A DNA stretch of 39,881 nucleotides. Origin: CAYOHP01 sp964403795 [NCBI: uncultured bacterium] (GTDB lineage: Bacteria; Muiribacteriota; UBA6191; CAZXTJ01). Below the pieces are notes generated by a model that did no database searches, was not told the DNA's origin, and saw only the letters and a list, made by a program, of their open reading frames with translations. The stretch's first letter is position 1. The number at the start of each line of letters is the position of its first letter. The translations under genes and the position numbers were made by a program. The DNA is taken from assembly GCA_964403795.1 (NCBI GenBank), contig CAYOHP010000052.1:1-39881 (forward strand). Direction: 5' to 3'. Shown here in pieces: positions 32,517-39,860 of this stretch.

Positions 32517-33574
32517 CGGACCACCTCGACCAGGTCCTCCAGGACTCCCGCCGCCGTGACCTCGGGACCCGCACCGGTCCCCTGGATCACCATCGGACTG
32601 GCGTCGTACCGACGGGAGCGAATCGAGACCAGGTTGTCGCTGCCGGTGAGCGACCCCCACACCGAGGCCCGGGGACGGAGCCCGACTCCCACCCGGATGC
32701 CGACTTCGGAGACCTCGGCCAGGTATCGCGGGACCTCCCCGGGGCCTGCCGACGGGAGCCCGATCCTTCCCCCGGCGCTGCCGATCGCCGCCAGGAATTC
32801 GGGAATCGGTAGGCTGCGGTCGCCCGGGTCGACCAGGGGAACGCGCTCGACATCGGAGGGTTCCCGCCGCAGCCCCATGGTCCGGGCCAGGATCAGCGCC
32901 TTGCGGGCGACGTCCATGCCATCGAGGTCGTCCCGGGGATCCGGTTCGGTGTAGCCGAGGCGATGGGCCTCGCGCACCGCGTCGCCCAGCGCGACGCCCT
33001 CCGAGACCTGGTGCATCACATAGCCCAGGGTCCCCGAGAGGCTGCCGTGGACCTCGAGGATGCGGTCGCCGGTCAGGCGCATCCCGGCGATGGTGCGCAG
33101 CACCGGCAGGGCCGCGCCCACGGTGCATTCGTAGCCGATCCGGGATCCCCCTTCCCGGGCCGCTTCCATGATGCGATCGAAGTCGTCCTGGGTCCCGGAG
33201 AGCGGGATCTTGTTGGCGGTGGCCACCGGGATGCCCGACGCCAGGGCCGAGGTCAGCAGGGGCGCGGTAGCGCCGGAGGTCGTGTCGACCAGGACCCTTC
33301 GCGGCGACCCGGGCCGGCCCAGGGACGCCAGGCGCGCCAGCGCGTCCCCCAGGGCCGGGAGCGACTCCCAGCCTTCCGCCAGCGCGGCGCGGGAAGGCGG
33401 ATCCCCCCAGCGCACCCGATCCCTTCCTGCCACTCCCAGGTAGCGGAGCCAGAGCCCGGTCTCGGCCGCGATCGCCTCCCGGTGCTCGAGAACCAGGGCG
33501 ACCAGGGCCGAGCCGACCCGGCCACAGCCGAGCTGCAGGATCTCGACGGGTCGCGGGACACGGCCCTGACTCAA
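32513..33574 (-). CDS. hom: Homoserine dehydrogenase without ACT domain
   Basis: 353 residues from a TTG at 33574, overlapping the aspartokinase stop by 4 nt (TTGA). The NAD(P)-binding segment is ILQLGCGRVGSALVALVLEH (12-31). The catalytic region shows VDTTSGATAPLL, ATANKIPLSGTQDDF, YECTVGAALPVLRTI, HGSLSGTLGYVM and TEPDPRDDLDGMDVARKALILAR (210-231) with the catalytic Lys225. It stops after the catalytic domain, so the C-terminal ACT regulatory domain found in Gram-positive Hom is lacking; feedback control must come from elsewhere, for example from aspartokinase. Confidence 0.95.
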   Translation of the reverse strand: MSQGRVPRPVEILQLGCGRVGSALVALVLEHREAIAAETGLWLRYLGVAGRDRVRWGDPPSRAALAEGWESLPALGDALARLASLGRPGSPRRVLVDTTSGATAPLLTSALASGIPVATANKIPLSGTQDDFDRIMEAAREGGSRIGYECTVGAALPVLRTIAGMRLTGDRILEVHGSLSGTLGYVMHQVSEGVALGDAVREAHRLGYTEPDPRDDLDGMDVARKALILARTMGLRREPSDVERVPLVDPGDRSLPIPEFLAAIGSAGGRIGLPSAGPGEVPRYLAEVSEVGIRVGVGLRPRASVWGSLTGSDNLVSIRSRRYDASPMVIQGTGAGPEVTAAGVLEDLVEVVR

Positions 33575-34974
33575 GGCGCACCTCCCATGCCGAACGCGTC
33601 ATGGATGGACCGGAGCGCAGCATCCACGTCCCCGCTGCCCACCACGAAGGAGATGTTGCGCTCCGAACTGCCCTGGGCGATCAGGATCACGTTGATCCCC
33701 CGGTCGCCGAGCACCGAGAAGGTCCGCCCGGCGATCCCCGGGACACCCTGCATCCCGTCCCCCACCACCGAGACCACGGCCAGGCCGCCCTGGTCCTTGA
33801 CGCCCTCGATGCGACCCTTCAGGAGTTCGAGCTCGAACTCGGCCCGGAGCACCTCGCCGGCCCGCGGCCGGTCGGTCCCGGAGACCACCAGCGAGATGTT
33901 CTGCTCCGAGCTCGCCTGGCTGATCATCAGGACGTTCACCCCCGAGCGGGCCAGGGCCCCGAAGACCCGGCCCGCCATCCCGGCCACTCCCTGCATGCCG
34001 CCGCCCTCCAGGGTGACGACCCCGACGTCGCGGACCGCGGTCAGGGCCTTGGCCCCTTGGCCCACGCCCTCGCCGCGGGGTACCACCCGGGTCCCGGGTG
34101 CGTCGAAGCGATAGACGTTGCGGATGGTCGCCGGGATGCGGCTCTCGCGCAGCGGATGGATGGCGATCGGGTGCAGGACCTTGGCACCGAAGAAGGAGAG
34201 CTCCGCCACCTCGTCATAGGTGAGGACGTCGAGGCGACGGGCTCCCGGCACGACCCTGGGGTCGGCGCTCATGATCCCGTCGACCTCCTTCAGGAAGCGC
34301 ACCTCCCGGGCACCCACCGCCTCGGCGATCAGCGAAGCCGAGAAGTCGGTGCCTCCCCGCCCCAGGGTGGTGGTCAGTCCCTCGGGCGTGGCCCCCACGA
34401 AGCCCATCACCACGGGAACGATGCCGTCGTCGACCAGAGGCGGAAGGCGGGCCCGACAGCGCTCCCGGGTCGCCTCCAGCTGGGGATAGGCATTGCCGAA
34501 GGCGGCGTCGGTGACGATCACGGCCTCGCCGTCGACCGGCTCCGCGGGCACCCCGCGACCCGCCAGCGCCGCCGCCACCAGGCGGGCCGAGAGCCGCTCC
34601 CCGAACGAGGCCACCCAGTCCCTGGACCTCTGGGTGGCCTCCCGGAGCACCGCCATGGAATGGAGGAGAGCCTCGAGCTCCCGGGCCGCCCCCTCGAGGA
34701 AGGTCTCGAACCCGTCGCGACCCGGCCCCTCCGGGACCAGCTCCCGGACCATCCCGAGGTGGAGGGCGGAGAGGTCCCTGGCCACTCGTCCCCCTGCCGC
34801 GGTCTCGCCCGACACGGACTCCTGCTGTCCGGCCAACAGGGCGTCGGTCACGCCCTTGACGGCCGAGACGACCACCACGGGGCGGAGGTCCCGACAGCGC
34901 GCCACGTAGTCGCAGGCGTTGGCCACGTTGGCGGCATCGGCCAGGGCGGCACCGCCGAACTTGAGCACCAGCAT
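33571..34974 (-). CDS. lysC: Aspartokinase with two C-terminal ACT domains
   Basis: 467 residues from the ATG at 34974; the frame is open further upstream but across the divergent gene. The kinase domain opens with VLKFGGAALADA (3-14) and contains FGERLSARL (124-132), TTTLGRGGTDFSASLIA (201-217) and FLKEVDGIMSADPRVVPGARRL (227-248). Two ACT domains follow (about 316-385 and 398-465), each with the GMQGV-type loop (GGMQGVAGMAGRVFGAL; DGMQGVPGIAGRTFSVL) and SSE-x-N-IS strands that bind lysine or threonine in allosteric aspartokinases. It is the first gene of the operon and the likely control point, since the following homoserine dehydrogenase has no ACT domain. Confidence 0.95.
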   Translation of the reverse strand: MLVLKFGGAALADAANVANACDYVARCRDLRPVVVVSAVKGVTDALLAGQQESVSGETAAGGRVARDLSALHLGMVRELVPEGPGRDGFETFLEGAARELEALLHSMAVLREATQRSRDWVASFGERLSARLVAAALAGRGVPAEPVDGEAVIVTDAAFGNAYPQLEATRERCRARLPPLVDDGIVPVVMGFVGATPEGLTTTLGRGGTDFSASLIAEAVGAREVRFLKEVDGIMSADPRVVPGARRLDVLTYDEVAELSFFGAKVLHPIAIHPLRESRIPATIRNVYRFDAPGTRVVPRGEGVGQGAKALTAVRDVGVVTLEGGGMQGVAGMAGRVFGALARSGVNVLMISQASSEQNISLVVSGTDRPRAGEVLRAEFELELLKGRIEGVKDQGGLAVVSVVGDGMQGVPGIAGRTFSVLGDRGINVILIAQGSSERNISFVVGSGDVDAALRSIHDAFGMGGAP

Positions 34975-35001
34975 GGGCTCCGACCTCCGGGTCGCCGGAC
35001 G

Positions 35002-35018
35002 GTCCCGCCGGGCGGGAC
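35002..35018 (-). promoter_or_regulatory. Hairpin in the aspartokinase leader
   Basis: GTCCCGC-CGG-GCGGGAC, a perfect 7-bp stem, lies 28-44 nt upstream of the lysC ATG, between it and a candidate -10 at 35045-35040. There is no T-run or leader peptide, so attenuation is only a possibility. Confidence 0.35.
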
Positions 35019-35039
35019 GGAGACCGGGTATCCGGCGCC

Positions 35040-35045
35040 ACGGTA
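35040..35045 (-). promoter_or_regulatory. Candidate -10 box (TACCGT) for the threonine operon
   Basis: On the minus strand TACCGT (35045-35040) lies 65 nt before the lysC ATG. No -35 is recognised. Positioned in the only intergenic gap upstream of the five-gene operon. Confidence 0.35.
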
Positions 35046-35073
35046 GCAGAGAGGACGACGCCACCCGCCGGGC

Positions 35074-35079
35074 TACGCT
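35074..35079 (+). promoter_or_regulatory. -10 box (TACGCT) exactly 6 nt before a GTG start: leaderless promoter
   Basis: TACGCT is followed by six bases and the GTG at 35086. No ribosome site precedes the GTG. Same geometry as at 24009-24014 and 38006-38011. Confidence 0.5.
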
Positions 35080-35085
35080 GTCGGT

Positions 35086-35856
35086 GTGGCACGTCCGCTC
35101 CCCGCCGGATCCCCAGCCCCCGCATCCGGCCCTCCCGGCCCGGATCCGGATCCCTCCGATCGGCCGCCTCCGACCGAGGACCCGCGCTACCGGGAACTCT
35201 CCCGGTACGTCGTCCTCCGCTGCGTGGTGGGCTCTCGCGCCTATGGTCTCGAACGTCCCGACTCGGACACCGATCGCCGCGGCATCTTCCTGCCTCCCGC
35301 CGACCTCCACTGGTCGCTGGCGAGCGTCCCGGAACAGATCGAATCCGATGGCGAACAGGCGTGCTACTGGGAGCTGGGGAAGTTCCTGGTCCTGGCGCTG
35401 AAAGGCAATCCCAACATCCTGGAGTGTCTCTGGACCCCCCTGGTGGAGGACGCCGACGGGATCGCCGCGGAACTCCTGGCAGAACGCCATCGCTTCCTGT
35501 CGCGGGTCGTGTTCGAGACCTTCCACGGCTACGCCATGAGCCAGTTCCGGAAGGCCGAGTCGGCCATCCGCACCCGGGGCGAGCCGCGCTGGAAGCATGT
35601 GATGCACCTGGTCCGGCTGCTGCTCACCGGGATCGTGGTGCTCGAGGAGGGACGGGTCCCGGTACGGGTGGAGGAGCACCGGGACCGGCTGCTGGCGATC
35701 CGGGCCGGGGAGATCCCGTTCGCCGAGGTGGACCGATGGCGGCTCGAGCTGCACTCCCGCTTCGAATCCGCCAAGGCCTCGACCCGTCTTCCGGCCGAGC
35801 CCGACCTCGCATGGGCCGACGACTTCCTGCGGCGGGCCAGGAGGTCCCGGGTATGA
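35086..35856 (+). CDS. RlaP-like DNA polymerase beta-superfamily nucleotidyltransferase (first of two)
   Basis: 256 residues. A Pro-rich head of about 40 residues precedes the nucleotidyltransferase core. The signature VVGSRAYGLERPDSDTDRRGIFL has G-S-x14-D-x-D spacing for metal-binding aspartates and continues with ELGKFLVLALKGNPNILECLWTP and GEPRWKHVMHLVRLLLTGIVVLEEG, typical of the RlaP/YcgL family. RlaP-type proteins are found in RNA-repair gene sets and may transfer nucleotides to RNA or protein. The GTG at 35086 has no ribosome site and seems leaderless. The second paralogue starts in its stop codon (ATGA), so both are made together. No RNA ligase gene is seen here. Confidence 0.85.
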   Translation: MARPLPAGSPAPASGPPGPDPDPSDRPPPTEDPRYRELSRYVVLRCVVGSRAYGLERPDSDTDRRGIFLPPADLHWSLASVPEQIESDGEQACYWELGKFLVLALKGNPNILECLWTPLVEDADGIAAELLAERHRFLSRVVFETFHGYAMSQFRKAESAIRTRGEPRWKHVMHLVRLLLTGIVVLEEGRVPVRVEEHRDRLLAIRAGEIPFAEVDRWRLELHSRFESAKASTRLPAEPDLAWADDFLRRARRSRV

Positions 35857-36602
35857 CCGTGTTCCCTCCCCTGCTCTCCCGGGTCGTGGCCGAGCAACCG
35901 CATCCCCTGCTGTTCGCCACCGTGAGTGGGGCTCATCTCTACGGTTTCCCGTCCCCCGATTCCGATTGGGACCTGCGCGGTGTCCACATCCTCCCGCCCC
36001 GCGAGCTCCTCGGCCTGGACCACGGCCCGGCGACCCTCGAGGTCTCGGAACACCGGGAAGGGGTCGAGCTCGATCTCGTCACCCACGACGCCGGCAAGTT
36101 CTTCGAGCTCCTGCTGCGGCGCAACGGCTACGTCCTCGAGCAGCTCACCTCCCCGCTGGTGGTCCACAGCCGGCCCGAGCATGCCGAGCTCCTCTCGCTG
36201 GTACCCGGATGCCTGACCCGCCATCACGCCCACCACTACCTCGGATTCGCGGCCACCCAATGGCGGCTGTTCGAAGGGGAATCCCCCCGCCGGGTGAAGC
36301 CCCTGCTCTACGTCTACCGGGTGCTCCTGACCGGGATCCACCTGATGCGGAGCCACCGGATCGAGGCCAACCTCGTGACCCTCGACCGGGAGTTCCGCCT
36401 GCCGCAGATCCCCGACCTCGTCGCCCGGAAACTGGCCGGACCCGAGGCGGGAACCCTTCCCGGGACCGAGTTCGAATTCCACGAGGGCGAGTTCGAAAGG
36501 CTGGTGGGGGTCCTCGAGGACGAGGCCGCGGCCTCCACCCTGCCGGACCGACCCACGGCCCGCCCCGCCCTCCACGACCTGCTGCTCCGGCTGCGGGTCT
36601 GA
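35853..36602 (+). CDS. RlaP-like nucleotidyltransferase (second of two)
   Basis: 249 residues from the ATG at 35853 (AGGAGG 10 nt upstream). The core motif ATVSGAHLYGFPSPDSDWDLRGVHILP is parallel to that of the previous protein, with SGAHLYG in place of GSRAYGL and D-S-D-W-D aspartates intact. Later blocks are LDLVTHDAGKFFELLLRRNGYVLEQLTSPLVV and RRVKPLLYVYRVLLTGIHLM. The C-terminus extends by a helical, Glu-rich segment. The two neighbours are clearly paralogous but divergent, which suggests a heterodimer or different substrates. Expression is coupled by the 4-nt overlap. 51 bp separate it from a convergent gene, with no terminator. Confidence 0.85.
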   Translation: MTVFPPLLSRVVAEQPHPLLFATVSGAHLYGFPSPDSDWDLRGVHILPPRELLGLDHGPATLEVSEHREGVELDLVTHDAGKFFELLLRRNGYVLEQLTSPLVVHSRPEHAELLSLVPGCLTRHHAHHYLGFAATQWRLFEGESPRRVKPLLYVYRVLLTGIHLMRSHRIEANLVTLDREFRLPQIPDLVARKLAGPEAGTLPGTEFEFHEGEFERLVGVLEDEAAASTLPDRPTARPALHDLLLRLRV

Positions 36603-36653
36603 AGGGAGTCCCGGGTGCGGGACCCACGCCCGTGAGGCCGGCTCCCGAGGGAG

Positions 36654-37928
36654 TCAGTCGGAGCCGGACGAGCTCCGCAGCGCCAGGACCTGGCCTCCGT
36701 TGGTCGACAGGTAGACGCTGCCGCCCCGCACCACGACCTCGCCGGTGATCGCGCTCCCTGCCTGGATGGTCTGCAGGGGCTTCCCGCGTGCGGCATCGAG
36801 CACGTGGAGGCGAGCATCCTTGGACCCGATCAGTACGGCTCGCCCTCCTCCGCCCTCCAGGGGCACGACCACAGGCGAAGCCATGACCGGTCCGCCGGTC
36901 TGGTAGGTCCACCGCTGCCGTCCGGTGCCCAGGTCGAGGCAGCGCACCGCTCCGTCGTGGCCACCGACCCAGACGAGACCGGCCTCGGGATCGACGCTGG
37001 GGCTCGACATGGCGAGATCCCGGGTGGTGACGACCCAGTGACGGCGGCCGGTACCGGCATCGAGGCAGTGGACCGAACGGTCCCAGGCGGTGAACACGAG
37101 CCGGTCGCCGGCCAGGGCGGCGGTCGACTTGATCTGACCATGGACCCGATCCGGCTTGCGCACCGAGGGCAGGATGGTGAGGGCGCCCCCGACCCGGTAC
37201 TTCCAGAGCTCCCGGCCCGAGGCCCCATCGAAGGCGTGGAACCAGCCCAGGTTCGATCCGAGGTAGGTCCGCCGGGTCAGGGGATCGACGGTGGGAGTGG
37301 CGTGGGTGTGGTCGCCCAGGCGGGGCCCCTCCAGGATCCGGTGGCCGGTCCTCCGGTCGACGACCGCCAGGTACCCGTCGGGATCGGGGGTCTCCACCCC
37401 GAGGTAGAGACGTTCCCCGACCAGGGTGGGCGAGGCCCCGATGGAGCCTCCGAGCTTCACTTCCCAGACCTGGGTCCCGGTAGCCTTGTCGAGGGCCGTG
37501 AGCCAGCCGGCGTAGTCGGCGACGTAGACCCGCTCGGCATCCACCACTGCGGTGGCGTGGATCCCATGCTTGGCGGGTCGGGTGATCCAACGCCACAGCA
37601 GGGCCCCGGTCTCCAGGTCGAGGGCATAGAAGCGTTCGTTGTCGGCACCGACGTAGAGCCTCCGCTCGTCGGCCACCGGACTGGCCTTGGAGGCGGTATG
37701 GATCCCGACATTGACGGGGCCGTACCGCCAGGATTCGACCAGGGGTAGGCGGATCGCCTCGCCTCCGGGAGCGAGTCCCAGGTGCAAGGGGCCTCCTCGG
37801 AACTGGGCGATCCGCTCCGGGTCCCGGCCGCCCAAGCCCGGTGCAGCCCCGGCCGAGGCGCAGAGCACCAGTCCGAGGGCCAGCACTCCGACCGCCGTCT
37901 CCCGGGACGCGCTCCTCGACCTCGCCAT
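36654..37928 (-). CDS. Exported PQQ-like beta-propeller repeat protein
   Basis: 424 residues from the second of two in-frame ATGs (37928; AGGAG lies 6 nt upstream, whereas it abuts the first at 37934). The Sec signal peptide is TAVGVLALGLVLCASAGA. Mature repeats of about 40-45 residues show the PQQ blade pattern: FYALDLETGALLWRW, LTALDKATGTQVWEVKLGG, FHAFDGASGRELWKYRVGG, VHCLDAGTGRRHWVV, VRCLDLGTGRQRWTYQTGG and a final LHVLDAARGKPLQTIQAG, about seven blades. Without a quinoprotein active-site motif it is more likely a scaffold or adaptor, like BamB, than a dehydrogenase. Its leader contains the CCGGA repeat. It stands alone. Confidence 0.87.
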   Translation of the reverse strand: MARSRSASRETAVGVLALGLVLCASAGAAPGLGGRDPERIAQFRGGPLHLGLAPGGEAIRLPLVESWRYGPVNVGIHTASKASPVADERRLYVGADNERFYALDLETGALLWRWITRPAKHGIHATAVVDAERVYVADYAGWLTALDKATGTQVWEVKLGGSIGASPTLVGERLYLGVETPDPDGYLAVVDRRTGHRILEGPRLGDHTHATPTVDPLTRRTYLGSNLGWFHAFDGASGRELWKYRVGGALTILPSVRKPDRVHGQIKSTAALAGDRLVFTAWDRSVHCLDAGTGRRHWVVTTRDLAMSSPSVDPEAGLVWVGGHDGAVRCLDLGTGRQRWTYQTGGPVMASPVVVPLEGGGGRAVLIGSKDARLHVLDAARGKPLQTIQAGSAITGEVVVRGGSVYLSTNGGQVLALRSSSGSD

Positions 37929-37961
37929 CGACATCTCCTGTTCCACGGCCGGCTCTCCTCG

Positions 37962-37986
37962 CCGGACCGGACCGGACCGGACCGGA
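37962..37986. repeat. Pentanucleotide tandem repeat (CCGGA x5) between divergent genes
   Basis: Five exact CCGGA copies run from 37962 to 37986, in the 5' leader of the beta-propeller gene between its ribosome site and its candidate promoter. Changes in copy number would alter leader structure or promoter spacing rather than reading frame. Confidence 0.75.
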
Positions 37987-37990
37987 CCCG

Positions 37991-37996
37991 AGGGTA
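37991..37996 (-). promoter_or_regulatory. Candidate -10 box (TACCCT) for the beta-propeller gene
   Basis: On the minus strand TACCCT (37996-37991) lies 62 nt before the ATG at 37928 and 9 bp from the divergent TACCCT at 38006, giving back-to-back promoters. Confidence 0.4.
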
Positions 37997-38005
37997 CTCC
38001 CCGGC

Positions 38006-38011
38006 TACCCT
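38006..38011 (+). promoter_or_regulatory. -10 box (TACCCT) exactly 6 nt before an ATG: leaderless promoter
   Basis: TACCCT, six bases, then ATG at 38018, without a Shine-Dalgarno sequence. It is the third example in the window of a TACSCT-N6-start arrangement. Confidence 0.5.
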
Positions 38012-38017
38012 GATCCC

Positions 38018-38578
38018 ATGGAACCCGGCCCTCACGGCATGGCTCCTTTGCAGAAGGCCGGCGACTCCGGCGGGCAGGAGGAGCTCCCGGCCTCCCGGGA
38101 CCTGGCGGTCCTGGACGCGCCCCTGGTCCGGCTCGGCCTGGTCCTGTTCGCGGCCCACTTCCTGGTCGAGGGCCTCCACGCCCTGTCCCGGGGCGGACCC
38201 GGTCTCGGGATCCCTCTCTCGGCCGCGGCCCTCTGGTACCTCGCCTCGGCATGGCGAGGTCGCAGCCGGGCCGGATGCGGACCCGTTCCCGAGGCCCACG
38301 GGGAGACGAGCCTCCCGGATCCACCTTCCCGTCGCCTGGCCTGGCTGACCCTCGGCCTCGCCTGCTTCGCAGGGGCAGCCGCACTGATCGTGCCGGCCGG
38401 GGGATCCCCTCCGACCCTGGACCTCGCCTCCGCGGCCCTGCTGGTGGGGATCGGGCTCACCCTGGTCCTCCAGGCGGCCACCGGGGCGACCCGCCGCCTC
38501 GGTCCCCGGCCGGACCTGGAGAGGATCCCGGGCCCGGATCCAGCGGCCCCGCGGCACGACGGCACGGGACATGCTTGA
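38018..38578 (+). CDS. Hypothetical small membrane protein
   Basis: 186 residues from the ATG at 38018; the frame stays open upstream through the tandem repeat, but the leaderless promoter favours this start. Four hydrophobic segments are visible: LVRLGLVLFAAHFLVEGLHAL, GIPLSAAALWYLASAW, LAWLTLGLACFAGAAALIV and LASAALLVGIGLTLVLQAA. Charged loops and a Pro-rich C-terminus surround them. No family is recognised and there are no catalytic motifs. It is divergent from the beta-propeller gene. The following gene has its own promoter that overlaps the end of this coding region. Confidence 0.6.
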   Translation: MEPGPHGMAPLQKAGDSGGQEELPASRDLAVLDAPLVRLGLVLFAAHFLVEGLHALSRGGPGLGIPLSAAALWYLASAWRGRSRAGCGPVPEAHGETSLPDPPSRRLAWLTLGLACFAGAAALIVPAGGSPPTLDLASAALLVGIGLTLVLQAATGATRRLGPRPDLERIPGPDPAAPRHDGTGHA

Positions 38579-38602
38579 CGAACGGCTCCCCATCCCTAGT
38601 CT
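38575..38602 (+). promoter_or_regulatory. Sigma-70-type promoter of the final gene
   Basis: TTGACG (38575-38580), a 16-nt spacer and TAGTCT (38597-38602) form the best -35/-10 pair in the window, 37 nt before the ATG at 38640. Confidence 0.55.
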
Positions 38603-38639
38603 CTTGGCGTTCGTCGCACCCGCCGAGAGGAACCCCGCC

Positions 38640-39749
38640 ATGGCCCGTAGAGCCCGCCCCCTGGCCCTCGCCCTCTGCCTCGCGACCCTTCCCGTCTCCA
38701 CCCCCTCGGCGCACGCGGGCTTGAAGGAGTTCCTCACCGCCACCGTCGACCTGATGGCCCAGACCAACACCTCGCTCTCGGCCGCGGGCCAGAAGCTGAA
38801 GGACGGGATCAAGGCCGGCGACATCAAGAAGGGGATCACCGACTTCGGCACCGGCGTGAACGAGATGGAGGCCCAGCTCGCCCCCAAGCGCAAGGCCTTC
38901 TGGGACTCGCTCAAGGACCTCCCGATGTGGATCCCCCAGGCCATCGGCGACACCTGGCGCCTGTTCCTGAAGGCCCTCGAGAAGGTGATCGGCGCCCTGA
39001 ACCCCGGTGGCGGCGGAGGCGGGAACCCGCCTCCCGCTCCGCCCCCCGCGCCTCCGCCGGCCGACCCTCCGCCGTCCGACCCCCCGCCGCCCTCCAAGCC
39101 GCCGGCCGGGGACACCGTGCCCACGCCCGCCGAGCCCGAGCCCCCGAAGCCCGATCCGGCTCCCGACGCGGGAGCTCCCGCCGACCCTCCGGCCGACGCC
39201 GGCAAGCCTGCCGACCCGCCCGCCGAGCCTCCGGCCGGCGATCCGCCCGCCGGTGACCCGCCTGCCGAGGGCGGGGACGACGCGGAGGAGGAAGGCGAGG
39301 AGGAAGCCGAGGGCGAGGCCCCCAAGGCACCCTTGGCTTCGGCCGACGCCTGGTCCGAGGTCCACGGGGCCTACCGCAACGCCGGCGTCGTCCAGCGGGT
39401 CCAGACCTTCGCCAAGCTCTCGGCCCTGCTCGCCCTGGAGAGGTCCAAGCAGGCCCGGGGTCGCAAGAGCGGCGCCATTGACGCCCGCGCCTCCCAGATC
39501 CTCTCGGGCAAGCTCGACCAGGTCACCAGCCTGCAGGCCTGGATGACCCGGGAGCTCGCCGGATCGCTGGCCCGGGGCGAAGGCGTCGCCGAGCTCCGCC
39601 ACGAGGCCGGGAAGATCCAGCGGGCCAGCGCCGAGCGGCTCTTCGCCGAGGTGGTCCGGGAGGCCCGCCGCATGGCCCAGGCCGAGGACGGCGACGTCCG
39701 GGCCGCCGCCGAGCTGGGCAAGCTCCACGACTGGCTCGCCGAGCGCTGA
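38640..39749 (+). CDS. Exported protein with long Pro/Glu-rich linker between two helical domains
   Basis: 369 residues; the ATG at 38640 has GAGAGGA upstream. A Sec signal peptide (ARRARPLALALCLATLPVSTPSAHA) leads to a helical domain (about 25-120: LTATVDLMAQTNTSLSAAGQKL, WDSLKDLPMWIPQAIGDTW). A linker of roughly 100 residues follows, made of PPP, PADPP and PAEPPAGD repeats that ends in an acidic run. The C-terminal 130 residues are again helical (VQRVQTFAKLSALLALERS, SLQAWMTRELAGSLARGEG, LFAEVVREARRMAQAED). I recognise no family. Pro-rich spacers of this kind often span the periplasm or cell wall. Monocistronic, with its own promoter and a strong terminator after it. Confidence 0.7.
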   Translation: MARRARPLALALCLATLPVSTPSAHAGLKEFLTATVDLMAQTNTSLSAAGQKLKDGIKAGDIKKGITDFGTGVNEMEAQLAPKRKAFWDSLKDLPMWIPQAIGDTWRLFLKALEKVIGALNPGGGGGGNPPPAPPPAPPPADPPPSDPPPPSKPPAGDTVPTPAEPEPPKPDPAPDAGAPADPPADAGKPADPPAEPPAGDPPAGDPPAEGGDDAEEEGEEEAEGEAPKAPLASADAWSEVHGAYRNAGVVQRVQTFAKLSALLALERSKQARGRKSGAIDARASQILSGKLDQVTSLQAWMTRELAGSLARGEGVAELRHEAGKIQRASAERLFAEVVREARRMAQAEDGDVRAAAELGKLHDWLAER

Positions 39750-39817
39750 TCCCGGAGCCCGAGGTCCCGGATCCTGGGGACCAGGGAGCCAGGGCCCCCG
39801 AGGCCATCGCCCGACCC

Positions 39818-39860
39818 ACGCGAAAACCCCCGATGCCCAGGGCACCGGGGGTTTTCGCGT
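39818..39860. terminator. Strong intrinsic terminator, probably bidirectional
   Basis: ACGCGAAAACCCCCG (39818-39832) pairs exactly with CGGGGGTTTTCGCGT (39846-39860). The inner bases add about five more pairs after one mismatch, around a small loop. A-tract and T-tract arms let it act on both strands. It lies 69 nt after the last stop codon. Confidence 0.8.

Noticed and set aside
31453-32574. Upstream extension of the homoserine kinase frame
   Set aside because: It is a shadow of the dehydrogenase gene. The GHMP kinase sequence starts at the GTG at 31452.
32517-33623. Upstream extension of the aspartate-semialdehyde dehydrogenase frame
   Set aside because: It overlaps the clearly coding homoserine dehydrogenase in another frame. 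The Rossmann motif begins right after the GTG at 32516.
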